Assembly (NCBI RefSeq): GCF_002863585.1
Contig: NZ_PGUY01000038.1
Span: 1 to 64,000, forward strand
Direction of reading: 5' to 3'
DNA from: Peribacillus deserti
GTDB lineage: Bacteria; Bacillota; Bacilli; Bacillales; DSM-1321
Length of the DNA: 64,000 nt
Part shown: positions 1 through 11,582 of the stretch, in pieces
Position numbering within the stretch: the first letter of the stretch is position 1
Layout: each line of letters opens with the position of its first letter
Position numbers and translations under genes: made by a program
The notes under the pieces: model-generated
What the model was told of the DNA's origin: nothing
Seen by the model: the letters and a program-made list of their open reading frames with translations, nothing else
Databases searched by the model: none

Positions 1-24
1 CCAGGATCAAACTCTCCGAAGAAT
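1..24 (-). rRNA. 16S rRNA gene, 5' end only
   Basis: The reverse complement of the first bases reads TTCGGAGAGTTTGATCCTGG, the near-universal start of bacterial 16S rRNA. The rest of the gene lies beyond the left edge. It points away from oriC, as expected for an rrn operon downstream of gyrA. The mature 5' end is placed at about position 24 by analogy with B. subtilis and may be off by a few bases. Confidence 0.93.
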
Positions 25-100
25 GTTTGATATAGCTCTTAAAAGTTTAAAACTTGTTTTTGTATTTTCTCAGAGAGAAAATACCTGGCGTCTTGTTTCG

Positions 101-120
101 TTCAGTTTTCAAAGAGCAAC
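101..120 (-). promoter_or_regulatory. rRNA leader boxA-like element
   Basis: The minus strand reads GTTGCTCTTTGAAAACTGAA, the conserved leader segment found upstream of Bacillus 16S genes and associated with antitermination (Nus factors) and processing. A perfect small hairpin, ATTTTCTC-AGA-GAGAAAAT (63-82), follows it before the 16S start. Function is inferred from position and resemblance. Confidence 0.7.
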
Positions 121-145
121 GTTAGTCGTAATGACGACCTAAATA

Positions 146-174
146 ATAATAACAGATTTAAAATAAAATGTCAA
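146..174 (-). promoter_or_regulatory. rrn promoter (sigma A)
   Basis: On the minus strand a perfect -35 TTGACA (169-174) and a -10 TATTAT (146-151) are separated by 17 bases, about 125 bases before the 16S 5' end. The downstream leader is AT-rich. Only one promoter is evident; many Bacillus rrn operons have two in tandem. Confidence 0.85.
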
Positions 175-306
175 CATCTTTTTATCAAAGCTGCAATAGC
201 CATGATTGCTGCTGCCGACTTTTATTATTATATACAGGTTCAGTCATTAAATCAAGTCTGGATATGGCATTCGTAAAATTCTTTTATTTTACTGCCTTAT
301 CCATGC

Positions 307-550
307 TTTAATTAAGGCTCTTTTCTAAAAGATTGTTGTTTTTTAATAGTTCGGTGAACCTACCCTATTGTTAAACAGGTTGATTGGAACGTAAGGTGCG
401 AGACTCCTGCGGGAGCAGCGGGACAGGTGAGACCCCACAGGCGAAGCCGAGGAGGCTCAGCGCCCGCCCCGCGGAAAGCGAGCATCCTGTAGTGGAAATC
501 AACCCCCTTGTTCAAAAACAACAAAGTTTGCGAAAACAGCCTTAATTAAA
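307..550. repeat. MITE-like palindromic repeat, copy A
   Basis: A 244-bp element bounded by perfect 13-bp inverted ends (TTTAATTAAGGCT at 307-319, AGCCTTAATTAAA at 538-550). The ends extend to about 38 imperfect bases on each side. The GC-rich centre (about 383-505) starts GTTGATTGG and closes GGAAATCAAC, so it can fold on itself. A close copy of the centre is at 20140-20332, and a related subfamily occurs at 1762-2137, 22301-22480 and 34114-34230. There is no coding capacity. It lies between the rrn promoter and the HD-GYP gene. Confidence 0.88.
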
Positions 551-551
551 A

Positions 552-580
552 TGCTCTATCCCGTTTACAAGGATAGAGCA
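552..580 (-). terminator. terminator of the HD-GYP gene
   Basis: A perfect 10-bp stem (TGCTCTATCC / GGATAGAGCA) with a 9-base loop starts just after the stop codon at 586. On the minus strand the stem is followed by a modest T run (TTTTAATT). Confidence 0.75.
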
Positions 581-585
581 AAACG

Positions 586-1662
586 CTAATTCAGTACTTC
601 GTCTATGTACCATTGCCTTTTTTGTTCTAAATTTACGATTTCACCTGAGTTTACGAACTGTACCAGTGGGCGTGTGGGCGTCTTCTGTTCAATAAATAAG
701 ACCTTTGCTATTGAACCGGTCGAAAGCTTGACCATATTTCCACTAAGATAAGTCGAGATTCCATTCAAAAGAGTTTGTACAACAGCAAGGTCAAATTTAC
801 CGAAATGATCCTGCCTGATCATTTCAAGCACTTTAAAAGGGGATTCTTTCTTTCTATATACCCGTTCAGAAGTCATTGCATGAAATACATCGGCAACAGC
901 GACTATTTTTGAAAACGGGTGCAGCTTCTCTTCTTTATTCCGAACTGGATATCCGCTGCCATCTAACCGCTCATGGTGCTGGGCTATGGCAAATTTAACA
1001 CCGTCCCGTAAAAAAGTGCTTTGCTGAACCATTTTCAAACCATAAGCTGGATGCTTCTTAATCTCTTCGAATTCAGAAGAAGTAAGGCTTGAATTTTTTT
1101 CTATGATTGAGGCTGGGATTTTTGCCATGCCACAGTCAATCAAACATCCCGCCAGAGCAATTTGTATGATCTCTCCATCATCATAATGAAGGGCCTTGGC
1201 AATATAGCCGCTGATCAATCCTGATGCAATCGCATGATGATATAAATAATCTTCTTTTGAGGAGTAGTGATGAAGGTTGAAGATTTCAGATTTGGACTTC
1301 AACATTCTTTCAAGCAATGGCAGAAAAAGTTCCCTTACCTTCATAACGTCAAAGCTTGCTCCTGCCTGCCAGGATTTGAACAATACTTTATAATTTTGCA
1401 CCACTTTTAAATAATGCTGTGTGAAAGAGGACACATTACCCATATCCTCAAATTCTTCATCAATTCTCTCCATTGGCTCAAAAAGTCTTCCGTTAATCAT
1501 CGTTTTTTCGATACTGGCTTCTTTGACCAGAAAAGCTTTTAAAATCTCCAGATGATTTTCATTCAAAACAGTCTTGCTTCTTATAATGGGCCGGCCCGTA
1601 CGTCCTGTTATATCTCTTGCCAGTATACATCCTGTTAGTATTTCATCAACTTTTACTCGCAA
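586..1662 (-). CDS. HD-GYP domain protein with altered metal site
   Basis: A 358-residue cytoplasmic protein. HD-GYP proteins hydrolyse cyclic di-GMP using an HD metal centre plus a GYP surface motif. Here the C-terminal half carries HHERLDGSGYP and VAVADVFHAMTSERVYR, typical of the family. The position that normally reads HDIGK is IDCGM (in LIDCGMAKIP), so the metal-binding histidine and the following lysine are lost. The N-terminal ~110 residues match no domain I recognise. The TTG start is chosen because GGGGTGAG lies about 5 bases upstream; no better ATG is present. It sits directly downstream of gyrA on the same strand but is separated from it by a terminator and repeats. It could be a c-di-GMP or other nucleotide sensor rather than an enzyme. 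Confidence 0.85.
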   Translation of the reverse strand: MRVKVDEILTGCILARDITGRTGRPIIRSKTVLNENHLEILKAFLVKEASIEKTMINGRLFEPMERIDEEFEDMGNVSSFTQHYLKVVQNYKVLFKSWQAGASFDVMKVRELFLPLLERMLKSKSEIFNLHHYSSKEDYLYHHAIASGLISGYIAKALHYDDGEIIQIALAGCLIDCGMAKIPASIIEKNSSLTSSEFEEIKKHPAYGLKMVQQSTFLRDGVKFAIAQHHERLDGSGYPVRNKEEKLHPFSKIVAVADVFHAMTSERVYRKKESPFKVLEMIRQDHFGKFDLAVVQTLLNGISTYLSGNMVKLSTGSIAKVLFIEQKTPTRPLVQFVNSGEIVNLEQKRQWYIDEVLN

Positions 1663-1761
1663 CGCTGCTCACCCCGCATACCAGCCTATTGGACTAGTTT
1701 TTAACTATATAGTAAAGGAAAAGCTGGCCAAAAACTAGAATATATTTCCTTTTTAAAAATA

Positions 1762-2137
1762 AACTCTGTTAAATTTGCCTGTTGATTGCAGCTAGCAGGC
1801 ACTCGCTTTCCGCGGGGCGGTCCGGTAGCCTCCTCGGCGTTTACGCCTGTGGGGTCTCCCTTAATAGAAAAGCGGAGGACGGTGACTTTCAAAGTACTTC
1901 TTTTAAGAGACTGTGATGAACAAACTCCTTTAAAAAACTATTTTATTAAAGTCAGACACCTGACAGACATAAGCCAAGCGGCAGCGAAAGGCGCTTTTTG
2001 CCTTTTGAGGGCGATTGGCTTATGACCGAAGGTGTCAGTCCGGAGCTGGACAATAGCCGCTTTTCCCGCAGGAGTCTCGCACCTTACGCTCCAATCAGCT
2101 TAGTTCCAAAATCAACAATGAACTTTAACATAGCCTA
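1762..2137 (-). repeat. palindromic repeat (subfamily 2, copy D), interrupted
   Basis: In minus orientation this matches the repeat at 22301-22480, including its outer flanks (AGGCTATGTTAAAGTTCATTG and the AACAGAG end). It is split by an inserted ~197-bp element at 1868-2064. Left and right parts rejoin around CTCCCTT / CCCGCAGGAG, as in the uninterrupted copy. It fills the gap between gyrA and the HD-GYP gene. No gene is seen here. Confidence 0.85.
1868..2064. repeat. second palindromic repeat family, nested in copy D
   Basis: The ends are AAAAGCGG (1868-1875) and CCGCTTTT (2057-2064). Inside are paired arms CATAAGCCAA (1968-1977) with TTGGCTTATG (2015-2024), and GACACCT (1954-1960) with AGGTGTC (2030-2036), giving one long hairpin. 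It interrupts an older repeat of a different family. Starts resembling its left end (AAAAGCGGAG) recur at 16059 and 27362. Confidence 0.8.
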
Positions 2138-2170
2138 AAAAAAAAGGAAGCGGTCAATAGCTCCGCTTCC
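2137..2170 (-). terminator. gyrA terminator
   Basis: On the minus strand GGAAGCGG and CCGCTTCC form an 8-bp stem around a 9-base loop, followed by nine T residues, right after the gyrA stop codon. Confidence 0.92.
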
Positions 2171-2177
2171 CTCATAT

Positions 2178-4739
2178 TTATTCAGATTCTTCTTCTGAGT
2201 CTTCTTTCGAAGCCTTTTCATCAATATCTTCCGATAGTGCTTCCTCATTCGGAACTTCCGACTCAGAACCTTCTCCGATTAGTTCTTCATCATCATCTTT
2301 TTCTTCTTCCCGTTCTACAATTGCAACCGTCGATACAAATTCTTCATCCGTACCATCCAGACGGATGAGTTTAACGCCTTGAGTGATGCGGCCAGTCTCA
2401 GAGATACTATCAATGGACATTCTGATCAGGACGCCTCCTGCTGTAATAAGCATTAAATCTTCCTCGCCGGTAACTGGCTTAACCGCAATGACGGGACCAT
2501 TCCGGTCTGTGACATTACACGTTTTGATACCTTTTCCGCCTCGGCTCTGGACTCTATATTCATGTTCATCTGTTCGTTTACCATAGCCATATTTTGTGAC
2601 TGTTAGGATCTTATTGTTTTCTTCAAGCAATTCCATGCCGATTACTTCATCATCTTCATCCAGGCTAATCCCTTTCACTCCAGTAGCATTACGTCCCATA
2701 GAACGTACATCTGTTTCTAGGAAGCGAATCAGCATTCCTTTACTTGTACCAATGATGATGTGTTTGGTTCCATCAGTCAGCTTTACAGAAATTAATTCAT
2801 CATGTTCACGAAGGCCCAAAGCAATCAGCCCATTATTTCTAATATGTGCAAAAGAGGATAGTGGTGATCGTTTTGAAATACCATACTTTGTCGTAAAGAA
2901 TAAAAACGAATCCTCTTCAAATTGCTCTACCGGAATAATGGCATTAATCCATTCTCCCTTTTCGATTCCAAGCAGGTTAATGATTGGCAGGCCTTTTGCC
3001 GTACGGCCGTACTCAGGAATCTCATAGCCCTTGGCACGGTATACTTTTCCTTTATTTGTGAAAAATAGGATCGTGTCATGAGTGGATGTTGTAAGCAGAT
3101 GTTCAACAAAATCATTTTCATTTGTCCCCATCCCTTGAATACCCTTGCCGCCCCTGCGCTGGCTTCGGTAGGTATTGATCGGAAGACGCTTAATGTATCC
3201 GTTATGAGTCAGCGTAATTACGATATTCTCCTGTGGAATTAAATCTTCATCTTCAATATTTTCAAATCCTGCAGTCAGAATTTCAGTTCTTCGTTTATCG
3301 TTGAAACGCTCTTTGATCTCAAGCAGCTCTTCACGGATAATTTCAAGCACTTTTTCTTCATCAGCAAGGATTGCTCTTAGTTCGGCAATCAGGCGGACAA
3401 GCTCTTGATACTCATCTTCAATTTTCTCCCGCTCTAAACCGGTTAAACGCTGCAATCGCATATCCAGAATAGCCTGCGCCTGCTTCTCAGATAGAGAGAA
3501 TCGTTCCATCAGGCCGTTTTTGGCTGCCTCAGTAGTTGGGGAGTTCCGAATCAGAGTAATGACTTCATCCAGATGATCAAGTGCAATTCGCAGACCCTCT
3601 AAAATATGAGCTCTGGCTTCTGCCTTTCTTAATTCGAATTCAGTTCTCCGGGTGATTACTACTTTCTGATGGTTCAGATAGTGAACCAAACACTGCTTCA
3701 GATTCAGAACCTTCGGCTGGCCCTCGGCAAGGGCAAGCAGATTGATTCCAAAGCTTGTTTGGAGAGCAGTCTGCTTGTAGAGGTTATTTAAGAGCACATT
3801 TGCATTTGCATCTCTTCGGACCTCTATGACAATTCTCATACCATTGCGGTCAGACTCATCTCTTAAGTCTGTAATGCCATCGATTTTTTTATCACGGACA
3901 AGCTCCGCAATTTTTTCAATGAGCCTCGCCTTATTTACCTGATATGGAAGCTCGTGGACAAGTATGACTTCCTTGCCGTTCGATTTTTGTTCGATTTCCA
4001 CTTTCGCACGCAAAGTGATAGAACCTCTGCCGGTTTCATAAGCCTTTCGGATACCGCTTCTGCCGAGGATGAGTCCAGCTGTTGGAAAATCAGGACCAGG
4101 AATATACTCCATTAACTCCTGGATGGTAATATCCTGATTACGGCTCACTGCAAGAACTCCATCAATTACTTCACCTAATTGATGCGGCGGAATATTGGTA
4201 GCCATTCCTACAGCGATACCTGATGAACCGTTAACTAAAAGGTTCGGAAAGCGTGCAGGCAGAACGACCGGTTCTTTTTCGGAACCATCGTAGTTCTCTT
4301 TATAATCGATTGTATCTTTGTTAAGGTCACGGACTAATTCCATTGAAATCTTAGACATTCTGGCTTCCGTATAACGCATGGCTGCAGCTGAATCCCCGTC
4401 GACTGACCCGAAGTTCCCATGTCCATCTACGAGCATATAGCGATAGTTGAAATCCTGTGCCATACGTACCATTGTTTCATAAACAGCAGAGTCACCATGG
4501 GGATGGTACTTACCAATAACTTCCCCAACGATACGCGCTGATTTTTTATACGCTTTATCAGCCGTCATTCCAAGATCATTCATGGCATAGAGGATTCGGC
4601 GGTGAACAGGTTTCAAGCCATCCCGTACATCAGGAAGGGCACGGGACACAATAACACTCATCGCATAATCAAGGAATGAAGTACGCATTTCCTGGCTTAT
4701 ATTTATTTCTCTCACATTCGATCTTTCAGACTCAGACAT
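2178..4739 (-). CDS. gyrA: DNA gyrase subunit A
   Basis: The 853-residue breakage-reunion subunit of DNA gyrase; with GyrB it introduces negative supercoils ahead of forks. The N-terminal winged-helix region carries the catalytic tyrosine Tyr123 in [12 protein letters not shown]. The quinolone-determining segment [12 protein letters not shown] has Ser84 and Glu88, the wild-type (susceptible) residues. The C-terminal beta-pinwheel has the GyrA box QRRGGKG near residue 526 and a second box-like SRGGKG near 737. The last ~40 residues are very acidic, as in other Bacillus GyrA. The start has AAGGAGG upstream. It follows gyrB by 113 bases on the same strand. Confidence 0.98.
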   Translation of the reverse strand: MSESERSNVREINISQEMRTSFLDYAMSVIVSRALPDVRDGLKPVHRRILYAMNDLGMTADKAYKKSARIVGEVIGKYHPHGDSAVYETMVRMAQDFNYRYMLVDGHGNFGSVDGDSAAAMRYTEARMSKISMELVRDLNKDTIDYKENYDGSEKEPVVLPARFPNLLVNGSSGIAVGMATNIPPHQLGEVIDGVLAVSRNQDITIQELMEYIPGPDFPTAGLILGRSGIRKAYETGRGSITLRAKVEIEQKSNGKEVILVHELPYQVNKARLIEKIAELVRDKKIDGITDLRDESDRNGMRIVIEVRRDANANVLLNNLYKQTALQTSFGINLLALAEGQPKVLNLKQCLVHYLNHQKVVITRRTEFELRKAEARAHILEGLRIALDHLDEVITLIRNSPTTEAAKNGLMERFSLSEKQAQAILDMRLQRLTGLEREKIEDEYQELVRLIAELRAILADEEKVLEIIREELLEIKERFNDKRRTEILTAGFENIEDEDLIPQENIVITLTHNGYIKRLPINTYRSQRRGGKGIQGMGTNENDFVEHLLTTSTHDTILFFTNKGKVYRAKGYEIPEYGRTAKGLPIINLLGIEKGEWINAIIPVEQFEEDSFLFFTTKYGISKRSPLSSFAHIRNNGLIALGLREHDELISVKLTDGTKHIIIGTSKGMLIRFLETDVRSMGRNATGVKGISLDEDDEVIGMELLEENNKILTVTKYGYGKRTDEHEYRVQSRGGKGIKTCNVTDRNGPVIAVKPVTGEEDLMLITAGGVLIRMSIDSISETGRITQGVKLIRLDGTDEEFVSTVAIVEREEEKDDDEELIGEGSESEVPNEEALSEDIDEKASKEDSEEESE

Positions 4740-4852
4740 GGAGTAAACCTCCTTTTAGGACGTATTATTTTCGGATGCATATGTAAAAGACAGGATAGAA
4801 CATATCTACCCTGCTTTTTGAAGAAACTAAGAAGATTCTCTTGCTGTGTTCC

Positions 4853-6805
<1,953 letters not shown>

Positions 6806-6879
6806 CTACACTTTTCTATGGCTAAATTTCTTTAGACTATATTTTATACGGAGCTGACCCGTTTATTTTATCAGCGTGT

Positions 6880-7122
6880 TTAAGAATGTATGATAATTGA
6901 AGACCTCTTTTTCAAGATGGATGAAGAAAAAGGCGATAAATACACCTTAGACTCTGTTACAACTATAGATTTGACTTCACCTTTTGTAAGATTCAGGGCC
7001 GTATCTTTTCTTTTCTCCATAAATTCCTGAAAAATATCTGAATTCTTAAGGACCTGTCTGTCTAGAATAACTATTATATCATTTGTTTTAACTAGAATGT
7101 CTTCGCCAATGTGAAGATACAT
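6880..7122 (-). CDS. remB: RemB/YaaB extracellular matrix regulator family protein
   Basis: An 80-residue protein of the DUF370-related family between recF and gyrB, the position of yaaB (remB) in B. subtilis. Family members form ring-like DNA-binding assemblies, and RemB acts with RemA in activating biofilm matrix genes. The sequence starts MYLHIGEDILVKTNDIIVILD, as expected. It begins 9 bases after the recF stop, so it is probably in the recF-gyrB transcript. The function is transferred from B. subtilis. Confidence 0.9.
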   Translation of the reverse strand: MYLHIGEDILVKTNDIIVILDRQVLKNSDIFQEFMEKRKDTALNLTKGEVKSIVVTESKVYLSPFSSSILKKRSSIIIHS

Positions 7123-7131
7123 AGAATCACC

Positions 7132-8250
7132 TCATTCCACTCGGTCCAAATGCCCCTGTTTCACGTAGTAAGCAGAGGCTTCCTTAAGGGTTTGATGATC
7201 AATCCCCTCTACACTGGTCGTTGTAACAAATGTCTGGACTTTGCCCTGGATGGTATTAAGCAGATGAGACTGACGGTAATCATCCAGTTCAGACAATACA
7301 TCGTCCAATAATAAAATAGGGTATTCCCCAATTTCCGAATGAATCAATTCTATCTCTGCCAATTTTAAGGAAAGAGCCGTTGTTCTTTGCTGCCCCTGCG
7401 AACCAAACGTTTGAACATCCCTGCCGTTCACATGGAAAATCAAGTCATCACGATGCGGTCCGATCAGGGTGACTCCTCGTTCTTTTTCTCTAGTATTTAT
7501 TTTATCAAACTTTTCTTCGAATTCACTCTTCATTTTCGACAATTCCATAGATTCTGATACATTGACTGTACTTATATATTCAATTTTCAGGGTTTCAAGG
7601 CCCCTTGATATGCCGGAATGAATCGGATACGCCCAATCCTGCAGCAGGGAAAGGTAATGAAACCTTTTTGCGACTATCTTTACGGCATACTCAATGAGCT
7701 GCTCTGTGAGCACATCAAGCATGGCCGTATCAGACGTTTTTTTTATTTGTAGGAGTTTTAAATAATGATTGCGTTGCTGAAGAATCTTTTGGTATTGACT
7801 CATATCATGGAGGTATACAGGAGAAACCTGGCCAATCTCCATATCAATAAAACGTCTTCTGACCTGCGGGCTGCCCTTGACTAAATGGAGATCCTCGGGA
7901 GCAAACATAACGACGTTCATATTGCCGACGTACTGGCTAAGTTTTTGTTGTTCTATATGGTTAGCCCTGGCTTTCTTTCCTTTTTTGGAAATAGTGAGCT
8001 CCAACGGAATGGAAGAATTTCTTTTTTTAACTCTTCCCTCTATTTTAGCATATTCTTCGTCCCAGCGAATGAGATCTTTATCATGTGAGGTGCGGTGTGC
8101 TTTTGCCATTGCCAGTACGAAAATGGATTCCATCACATTTGTTTTTCCCTGAGCATTTTCACCTAAAATGAGATTGACCTTATTTTCAAAGGAGACATCC
8201 AGATCAGCGTAATTCCGATAATTGGTTAGATGTAATTGTTCAATATGCAT
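7132..8250 (-). CDS. recF: DNA replication and repair protein RecF
   Basis: A 372-residue SMC-like ATPase that helps load RecA at single-strand gaps with RecO and RecR. The Walker A motif GENAQGKTN is near residue 31. The ABC signature region is [18 protein letters not shown], and the Walker B is [11 protein letters not shown] near 308. The length is normal for the family. It begins with an ATG 14 bases after the yaaA stop and is followed closely by remB and gyrB. No anomaly seen. Confidence 0.97.
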   Translation of the reverse strand: MHIEQLHLTNYRNYADLDVSFENKVNLILGENAQGKTNVMESIFVLAMAKAHRTSHDKDLIRWDEEYAKIEGRVKKRNSSIPLELTISKKGKKARANHIEQQKLSQYVGNMNVVMFAPEDLHLVKGSPQVRRRFIDMEIGQVSPVYLHDMSQYQKILQQRNHYLKLLQIKKTSDTAMLDVLTEQLIEYAVKIVAKRFHYLSLLQDWAYPIHSGISRGLETLKIEYISTVNVSESMELSKMKSEFEEKFDKINTREKERGVTLIGPHRDDLIFHVNGRDVQTFGSQGQQRTTALSLKLAEIELIHSEIGEYPILLLDDVLSELDDYRQSHLLNTIQGKVQTFVTTTSVEGIDHQTLKEASAYYVKQGHLDRVE

Positions 8251-8264
8251 AAATGGTTTTTAAA

Positions 8265-8477
8265 TTACCTCTTTATTAAATATTTCCCTTGCCCCGGTAT
8301 ATCAACCTGGTCTCCATCTCTGAGCTTCCTGCCTCGTCTAGTATCCAGTTCATTGTTGATGAATACTTCATGCTCGCTTAGAAACCACTTGGCCATGCCG
8401 CCGCTTTGGATAATATCTGCCAGCTTTAAAAATTGGCCAAGAGTAATATATTCTGTATCAATTGAAATTTGCTTCAT
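8265..8477 (-). CDS. yaaA: S4-domain RNA-binding protein YaaA
   Basis: A 70-residue protein consisting of a single S4-like RNA-binding fold (LGQFLKLADIIQSGGMAKWFL, then VFINNELDTRRGRKL and DGDQVDIPG). This is the small conserved gene between dnaN and recF in most Firmicutes (yaaA in B. subtilis, linked to ribosome assembly). A terminator-like hairpin separates it from dnaN, so it may start a separate transcript with recF. Confidence 0.92.
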   Translation of the reverse strand: MKQISIDTEYITLGQFLKLADIIQSGGMAKWFLSEHEVFINNELDTRRGRKLRDGDQVDIPGQGKYLIKR

Positions 8478-8623
8478 CGTTCCTCACTCTTTCTTAGCAA
8501 GATTTTTGCCGAAAGTTATCCATCACTGCACTTAGTTTTAAGAGTTAGATACCCAATACTTAATTTTACTAAATTTTTTTCATTATTACAAAGAGGACTT
8601 GCAAATAAGATGGTTATACAGGA

Positions 8624-8653
8624 AAAACCTTGCCAGGGTCGTGACAAGGTTTT
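8624..8653 (-). terminator. terminator after dnaN
   Basis: The arms AAAACCTTG (8624-8632) and CAAGGTTTT (8645-8653) pair perfectly around a 12-base loop, just downstream of the dnaN stop on the minus strand, with T residues in the distal arm. It probably ends or attenuates the dnaA-dnaN transcript before yaaA. Confidence 0.75.
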
Positions 8654-8675
8654 GTATCTGATTTGCAGGTACAGC

Positions 8676-9812
8676 TTAGTAGGTTCTGACTGGCAAAATC
8701 AGCTGAGTTATATTTTCATCATTCAGTGAGTGTATGACAAATGGTCTCATAGCGCCAGTAAATTTAACTCTAATTTCAGTGCCTTCCAGCGTTTTTAATG
8801 CATCCATCATATATTTTGCGCTAAATGAAATTTTTAATTCCTCTCCCTCGATAGAATCAGTCTGAACTTCTTCAATAACCTTTCCTATTTCAGGAGTGTT
8901 GGAGGAAATCTCCAGGAAGCCGTTATCCACTGTAGAAAGCTTGACCACATTATTTCTTCCTTCCCTGGCAAGAAGTGATGCACGGTCTATAGCCTGTAGG
9001 AATTCTTTCGTATGAACGACTACATCTGTCTTGCTTTCAGTCGGGATTAAACGGGATGTATCAGGATAATTTCCTTCAAGAAGTCTGGAAAAGAATAAAA
9101 GATGCTTGGCTTTAAATAAAACCTGGTTTTCAGTAATGACAATATCAATTAAATCTGAGTTATCATCGAGTATTTTGCTTAACTCATTCAAGCTCTTTCC
9201 AGGAATGACTACAGTGTATGAACTGTTCTCAGCTCCCTCAATTGGAGCCGTCCTCATAGCAAGACGGTGGCTGTCTGTTGCAATACAGTTAATATGGCCG
9301 TTTTCTATCTTCCAGTTTACACCTGTCAAGATAGGGCGTGTTTCTGACGTGGACACAGCGAATACCGTTTGCCTGATAAGAGTTTTTAATAAATCAGCTG
9401 GCAGCTTAAGTGTATTCTCTTCTTCAATCTGCGGGAGAAGAGGATACTCGTCTGGATCTAATCCATTAAGGTTAAATTCGGCTTTTCCTGATCGGATTAT
9501 TGTTTGAAATGAATTGGCAACCTGCATTTCAACGGTTCCAAGCGGTAGTTTTTTTACGATTTCGCTAAAGAACTTCGCTTGAAGTACGATACTTCCAGTT
9601 TCTTTGATCTCTACGATTTCGTCTCCAGCTTCCTCAGCAGGTATGAAAGATTCAATAGAAATATCAGAATCACTTCCAGTAAAAGTTACGCCTTCCTCTG
9701 TTGCTGTAATTTTAATCCCAGTAAGAATTGGAATAGTTGTTCTGGAAGTGACGGCTTTCATTACATCCTGCACACTTTGAACTAATCGGTCACGCTGAAT
9801 GATAAATCTCAT
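8676..9812 (-). CDS. dnaN: DNA polymerase III beta sliding clamp
   Basis: The 378-residue ring-forming clamp that tethers polymerase III to DNA and recruits repair and initiation regulators. All three clamp domains are present. The N-terminus is MRFIIQRDRLVQSVQDVMKA and the C-terminus is LNDENITQLILPVRTY, including the conserved MRPF segment. TTGGAGGATT precedes the ATG. It follows dnaA across the 187-base unwinding region. Confidence 0.98.
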   Translation of the reverse strand: MRFIIQRDRLVQSVQDVMKAVTSRTTIPILTGIKITATEEGVTFTGSDSDISIESFIPAEEAGDEIVEIKETGSIVLQAKFFSEIVKKLPLGTVEMQVANSFQTIIRSGKAEFNLNGLDPDEYPLLPQIEEENTLKLPADLLKTLIRQTVFAVSTSETRPILTGVNWKIENGHINCIATDSHRLAMRTAPIEGAENSSYTVVIPGKSLNELSKILDDNSDLIDIVITENQVLFKAKHLLFFSRLLEGNYPDTSRLIPTESKTDVVVHTKEFLQAIDRASLLAREGRNNVVKLSTVDNGFLEISSNTPEIGKVIEEVQTDSIEGEELKISFSAKYMMDALKTLEGTEIRVKFTGAMRPFVIHSLNDENITQLILPVRTY

Positions 9813-9866
9813 TTTTTAATCCTCCAAATAAATACGTTTATTATTTATTATTTTTATAAAAAAAAT

Positions 9867-9949
9867 TAGTAGTAATAGTAATAGGCCCTGTAGATATGTG
9901 GATAAGTAGAAAAAGTGTAAGGAAAAACAGTCTATCCACATGTGGATAG
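9867..9949. other. oriC unwinding region: DnaA-trios and DnaA boxes
   Basis: In the dnaA-dnaN gap, bases 9867-9884 read 3' to 5' as six consecutive trios GAT-AAT-GAT-AAT-GAT-GAT. They are followed by a GC-rich patch (GGCCCTG, 9884-9890), a perfect DnaA box TGTGGATAA (9897-9905) and a palindromic pair CTATCCACA/TGTGGATAG (9932-9949). An A/T-only stretch (about 9836-9866) adjoins the trios on the dnaN side. This matches the basal unwinding system described for B. subtilis, where DnaA extends from the boxes along the trios to open the duplex. Confidence 0.88.
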
Positions 9950-9999
9950 ACTGTGTGTAACTTATGTTGAGTTATTAACATTATTCAGTTATGAATGAA

Positions 10000-11349
10000 C
10001 TATACTTTTAGGCGATCATTTATTTCCTGCAGCTGTCGCTGGAATTGAACATCACTTTGAATGAGCTTTGAAATCTTCTCATGCGCATGAATAACAGTGG
10101 TATGATCTCTTCCCCCGAATTCTTCCCCGATCTTTGGCAGGGAGAAGTCGGTGAGCTCCCTGGACAGATACATGGCAATCTGTCTAGGAAAAGCGACAGA
10201 TTTAGTCCGTTTTTTCGCTTTAAAATCTTCTAGCTTCACCTGGAAATGTTCACCTACAGCCTTTTGAATATCCATAATCGTGATCATTTTTGGTTTTGAG
10301 CTTGGAATAATATCCTTCAATGCCTCTGCAGCAAGGTCCGCGTTGATATCTTTATTTATAAGCGAAGAATAAGCAACAACTCTTATCAGAGCTCCTTCAA
10401 GCTCTCTGATGTTCGTATCAATCTGGTTTGCAATATAAAGCATGACTTCATTCGGAATGTCCAGCCCTTCTGCTTTTGCCTTCTTCCGCAGGATGGCAAT
10501 ACGAGTTTCTAGATCAGGAGGGGTAATATCGGTAATTAATCCCCATTCAAAACGTGATCTAAGCCTGTCCTCAAGAGTGGGGATTTCCTTAGGCGGTCTG
10601 TCACTGGAAATGATGATCTGTTTGCTTTCTTCATGAAGGGTGTTAAAAGTATGAAAGAATTCTTCCTGGGTTTGTTCTTTTCCGGCAAGAAACTGAATAT
10701 CATCAATTAGCAGTACATCCACGCTTCGATATTTATTGCGGAAATCGACAGCCTTGTTGTCACGAATTGAATTAATAAACTCATTCGTGAACTTTTCAGA
10801 AGATAAATACAGAACTTTGGCTGCAGGATTATGCTCCAGCACATAATGTCCGATCGCATGCATTAAGTGGGTTTTTCCGAGTCCTACTCCTCCATAAATA
10901 AATAAAGGGTTGTAGGCTTTGGCAGGAGCTTCCGCAACCGCAAGCGATGCTGCATGGGCAAAGCGATTCCCTGACCCTATTACAAATGTATCAAACGTGT
11001 ATTTGGGATTTAACATATTTAGCGGAAACTCAATGGTCTCAGCGTCAGCCTTTTTGATTTTTTTTGCCGGCTGAGGAATATCATAATCCTCTTCTCCCTG
11101 ATTCTGCGGGATCATAAACTTTACTTCGAGTTCTTCTCCTGTAAGTTCAAGCAGTACTCCGGAGATTAAGTGGGAATATCTTTCTTCAAGCCAATCCCGA
11201 GCAAAATCATTCGGGGCTACCACGGTAAGTGTATCTCCTTGCAGAGAGTGAGCCTTGGTAGACTTCAGCCAGGTCTCAAAACTGGGCTTTGAAATCTTTG
11301 TTTCTATCTTACCGAGTGCTTTATCCCATAAAGCAGCAATATTCTCCAA
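10000..11349 (-). CDS. dnaA: Chromosomal replication initiator DnaA
   Basis: A 449-residue AAA+ initiator that binds DnaA boxes and opens oriC. Domain I is at residues 1-~85 ([20 protein letters not shown]). The Walker A motif [15 protein letters not shown] is near 153 and the Walker [10 protein letters not shown] near 213. The DNA-binding signature [16 protein letters not shown] is in domain IV near 408. The linker (about 90-105) is variable. The start is TTG with AGGAGGG 7 bases upstream. Autoregulation is likely, because the upstream region is packed with DnaA boxes. Confidence 0.98.
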   Translation of the reverse strand: MENIAALWDKALGKIETKISKPSFETWLKSTKAHSLQGDTLTVVAPNDFARDWLEERYSHLISGVLLELTGEELEVKFMIPQNQGEEDYDIPQPAKKIKKADAETIEFPLNMLNPKYTFDTFVIGSGNRFAHAASLAVAEAPAKAYNPLFIYGGVGLGKTHLMHAIGHYVLEHNPAAKVLYLSSEKFTNEFINSIRDNKAVDFRNKYRSVDVLLIDDIQFLAGKEQTQEEFFHTFNTLHEESKQIIISSDRPPKEIPTLEDRLRSRFEWGLITDITPPDLETRIAILRKKAKAEGLDIPNEVMLYIANQIDTNIRELEGALIRVVAYSSLINKDINADLAAEALKDIIPSSKPKMITIMDIQKAVGEHFQVKLEDFKAKKRTKSVAFPRQIAMYLSRELTDFSLPKIGEEFGGRDHTTVIHAHEKISKLIQSDVQFQRQLQEINDRLKV

Positions 11350-11582
11350 AAATTATCCCTCCTAACGAGGATCAGCATTTTTTTATTCGTATAAAGTTGA
11401 AGTAGAATAGTTTGATACATATATAGAAATCTTTCCAACAACAATAAACCGCCGATGCTGTATAACCTTTGTACAACTAAAAACACCTGTTTACAGCATG
11501 GGGTTTATGTTTATGCAACTCTATGAATGTTGAAAAATATATAATAAAGAAGAAAAAAGACTATTCGACAATATCCACGCCC

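Noticed and set aside
7150-7175. Partial parS-like sequence TGTTTCACGTAGTAAG in recF
   Set aside because: Only the left half matches the palindrome; Spo0J binding is not expected.
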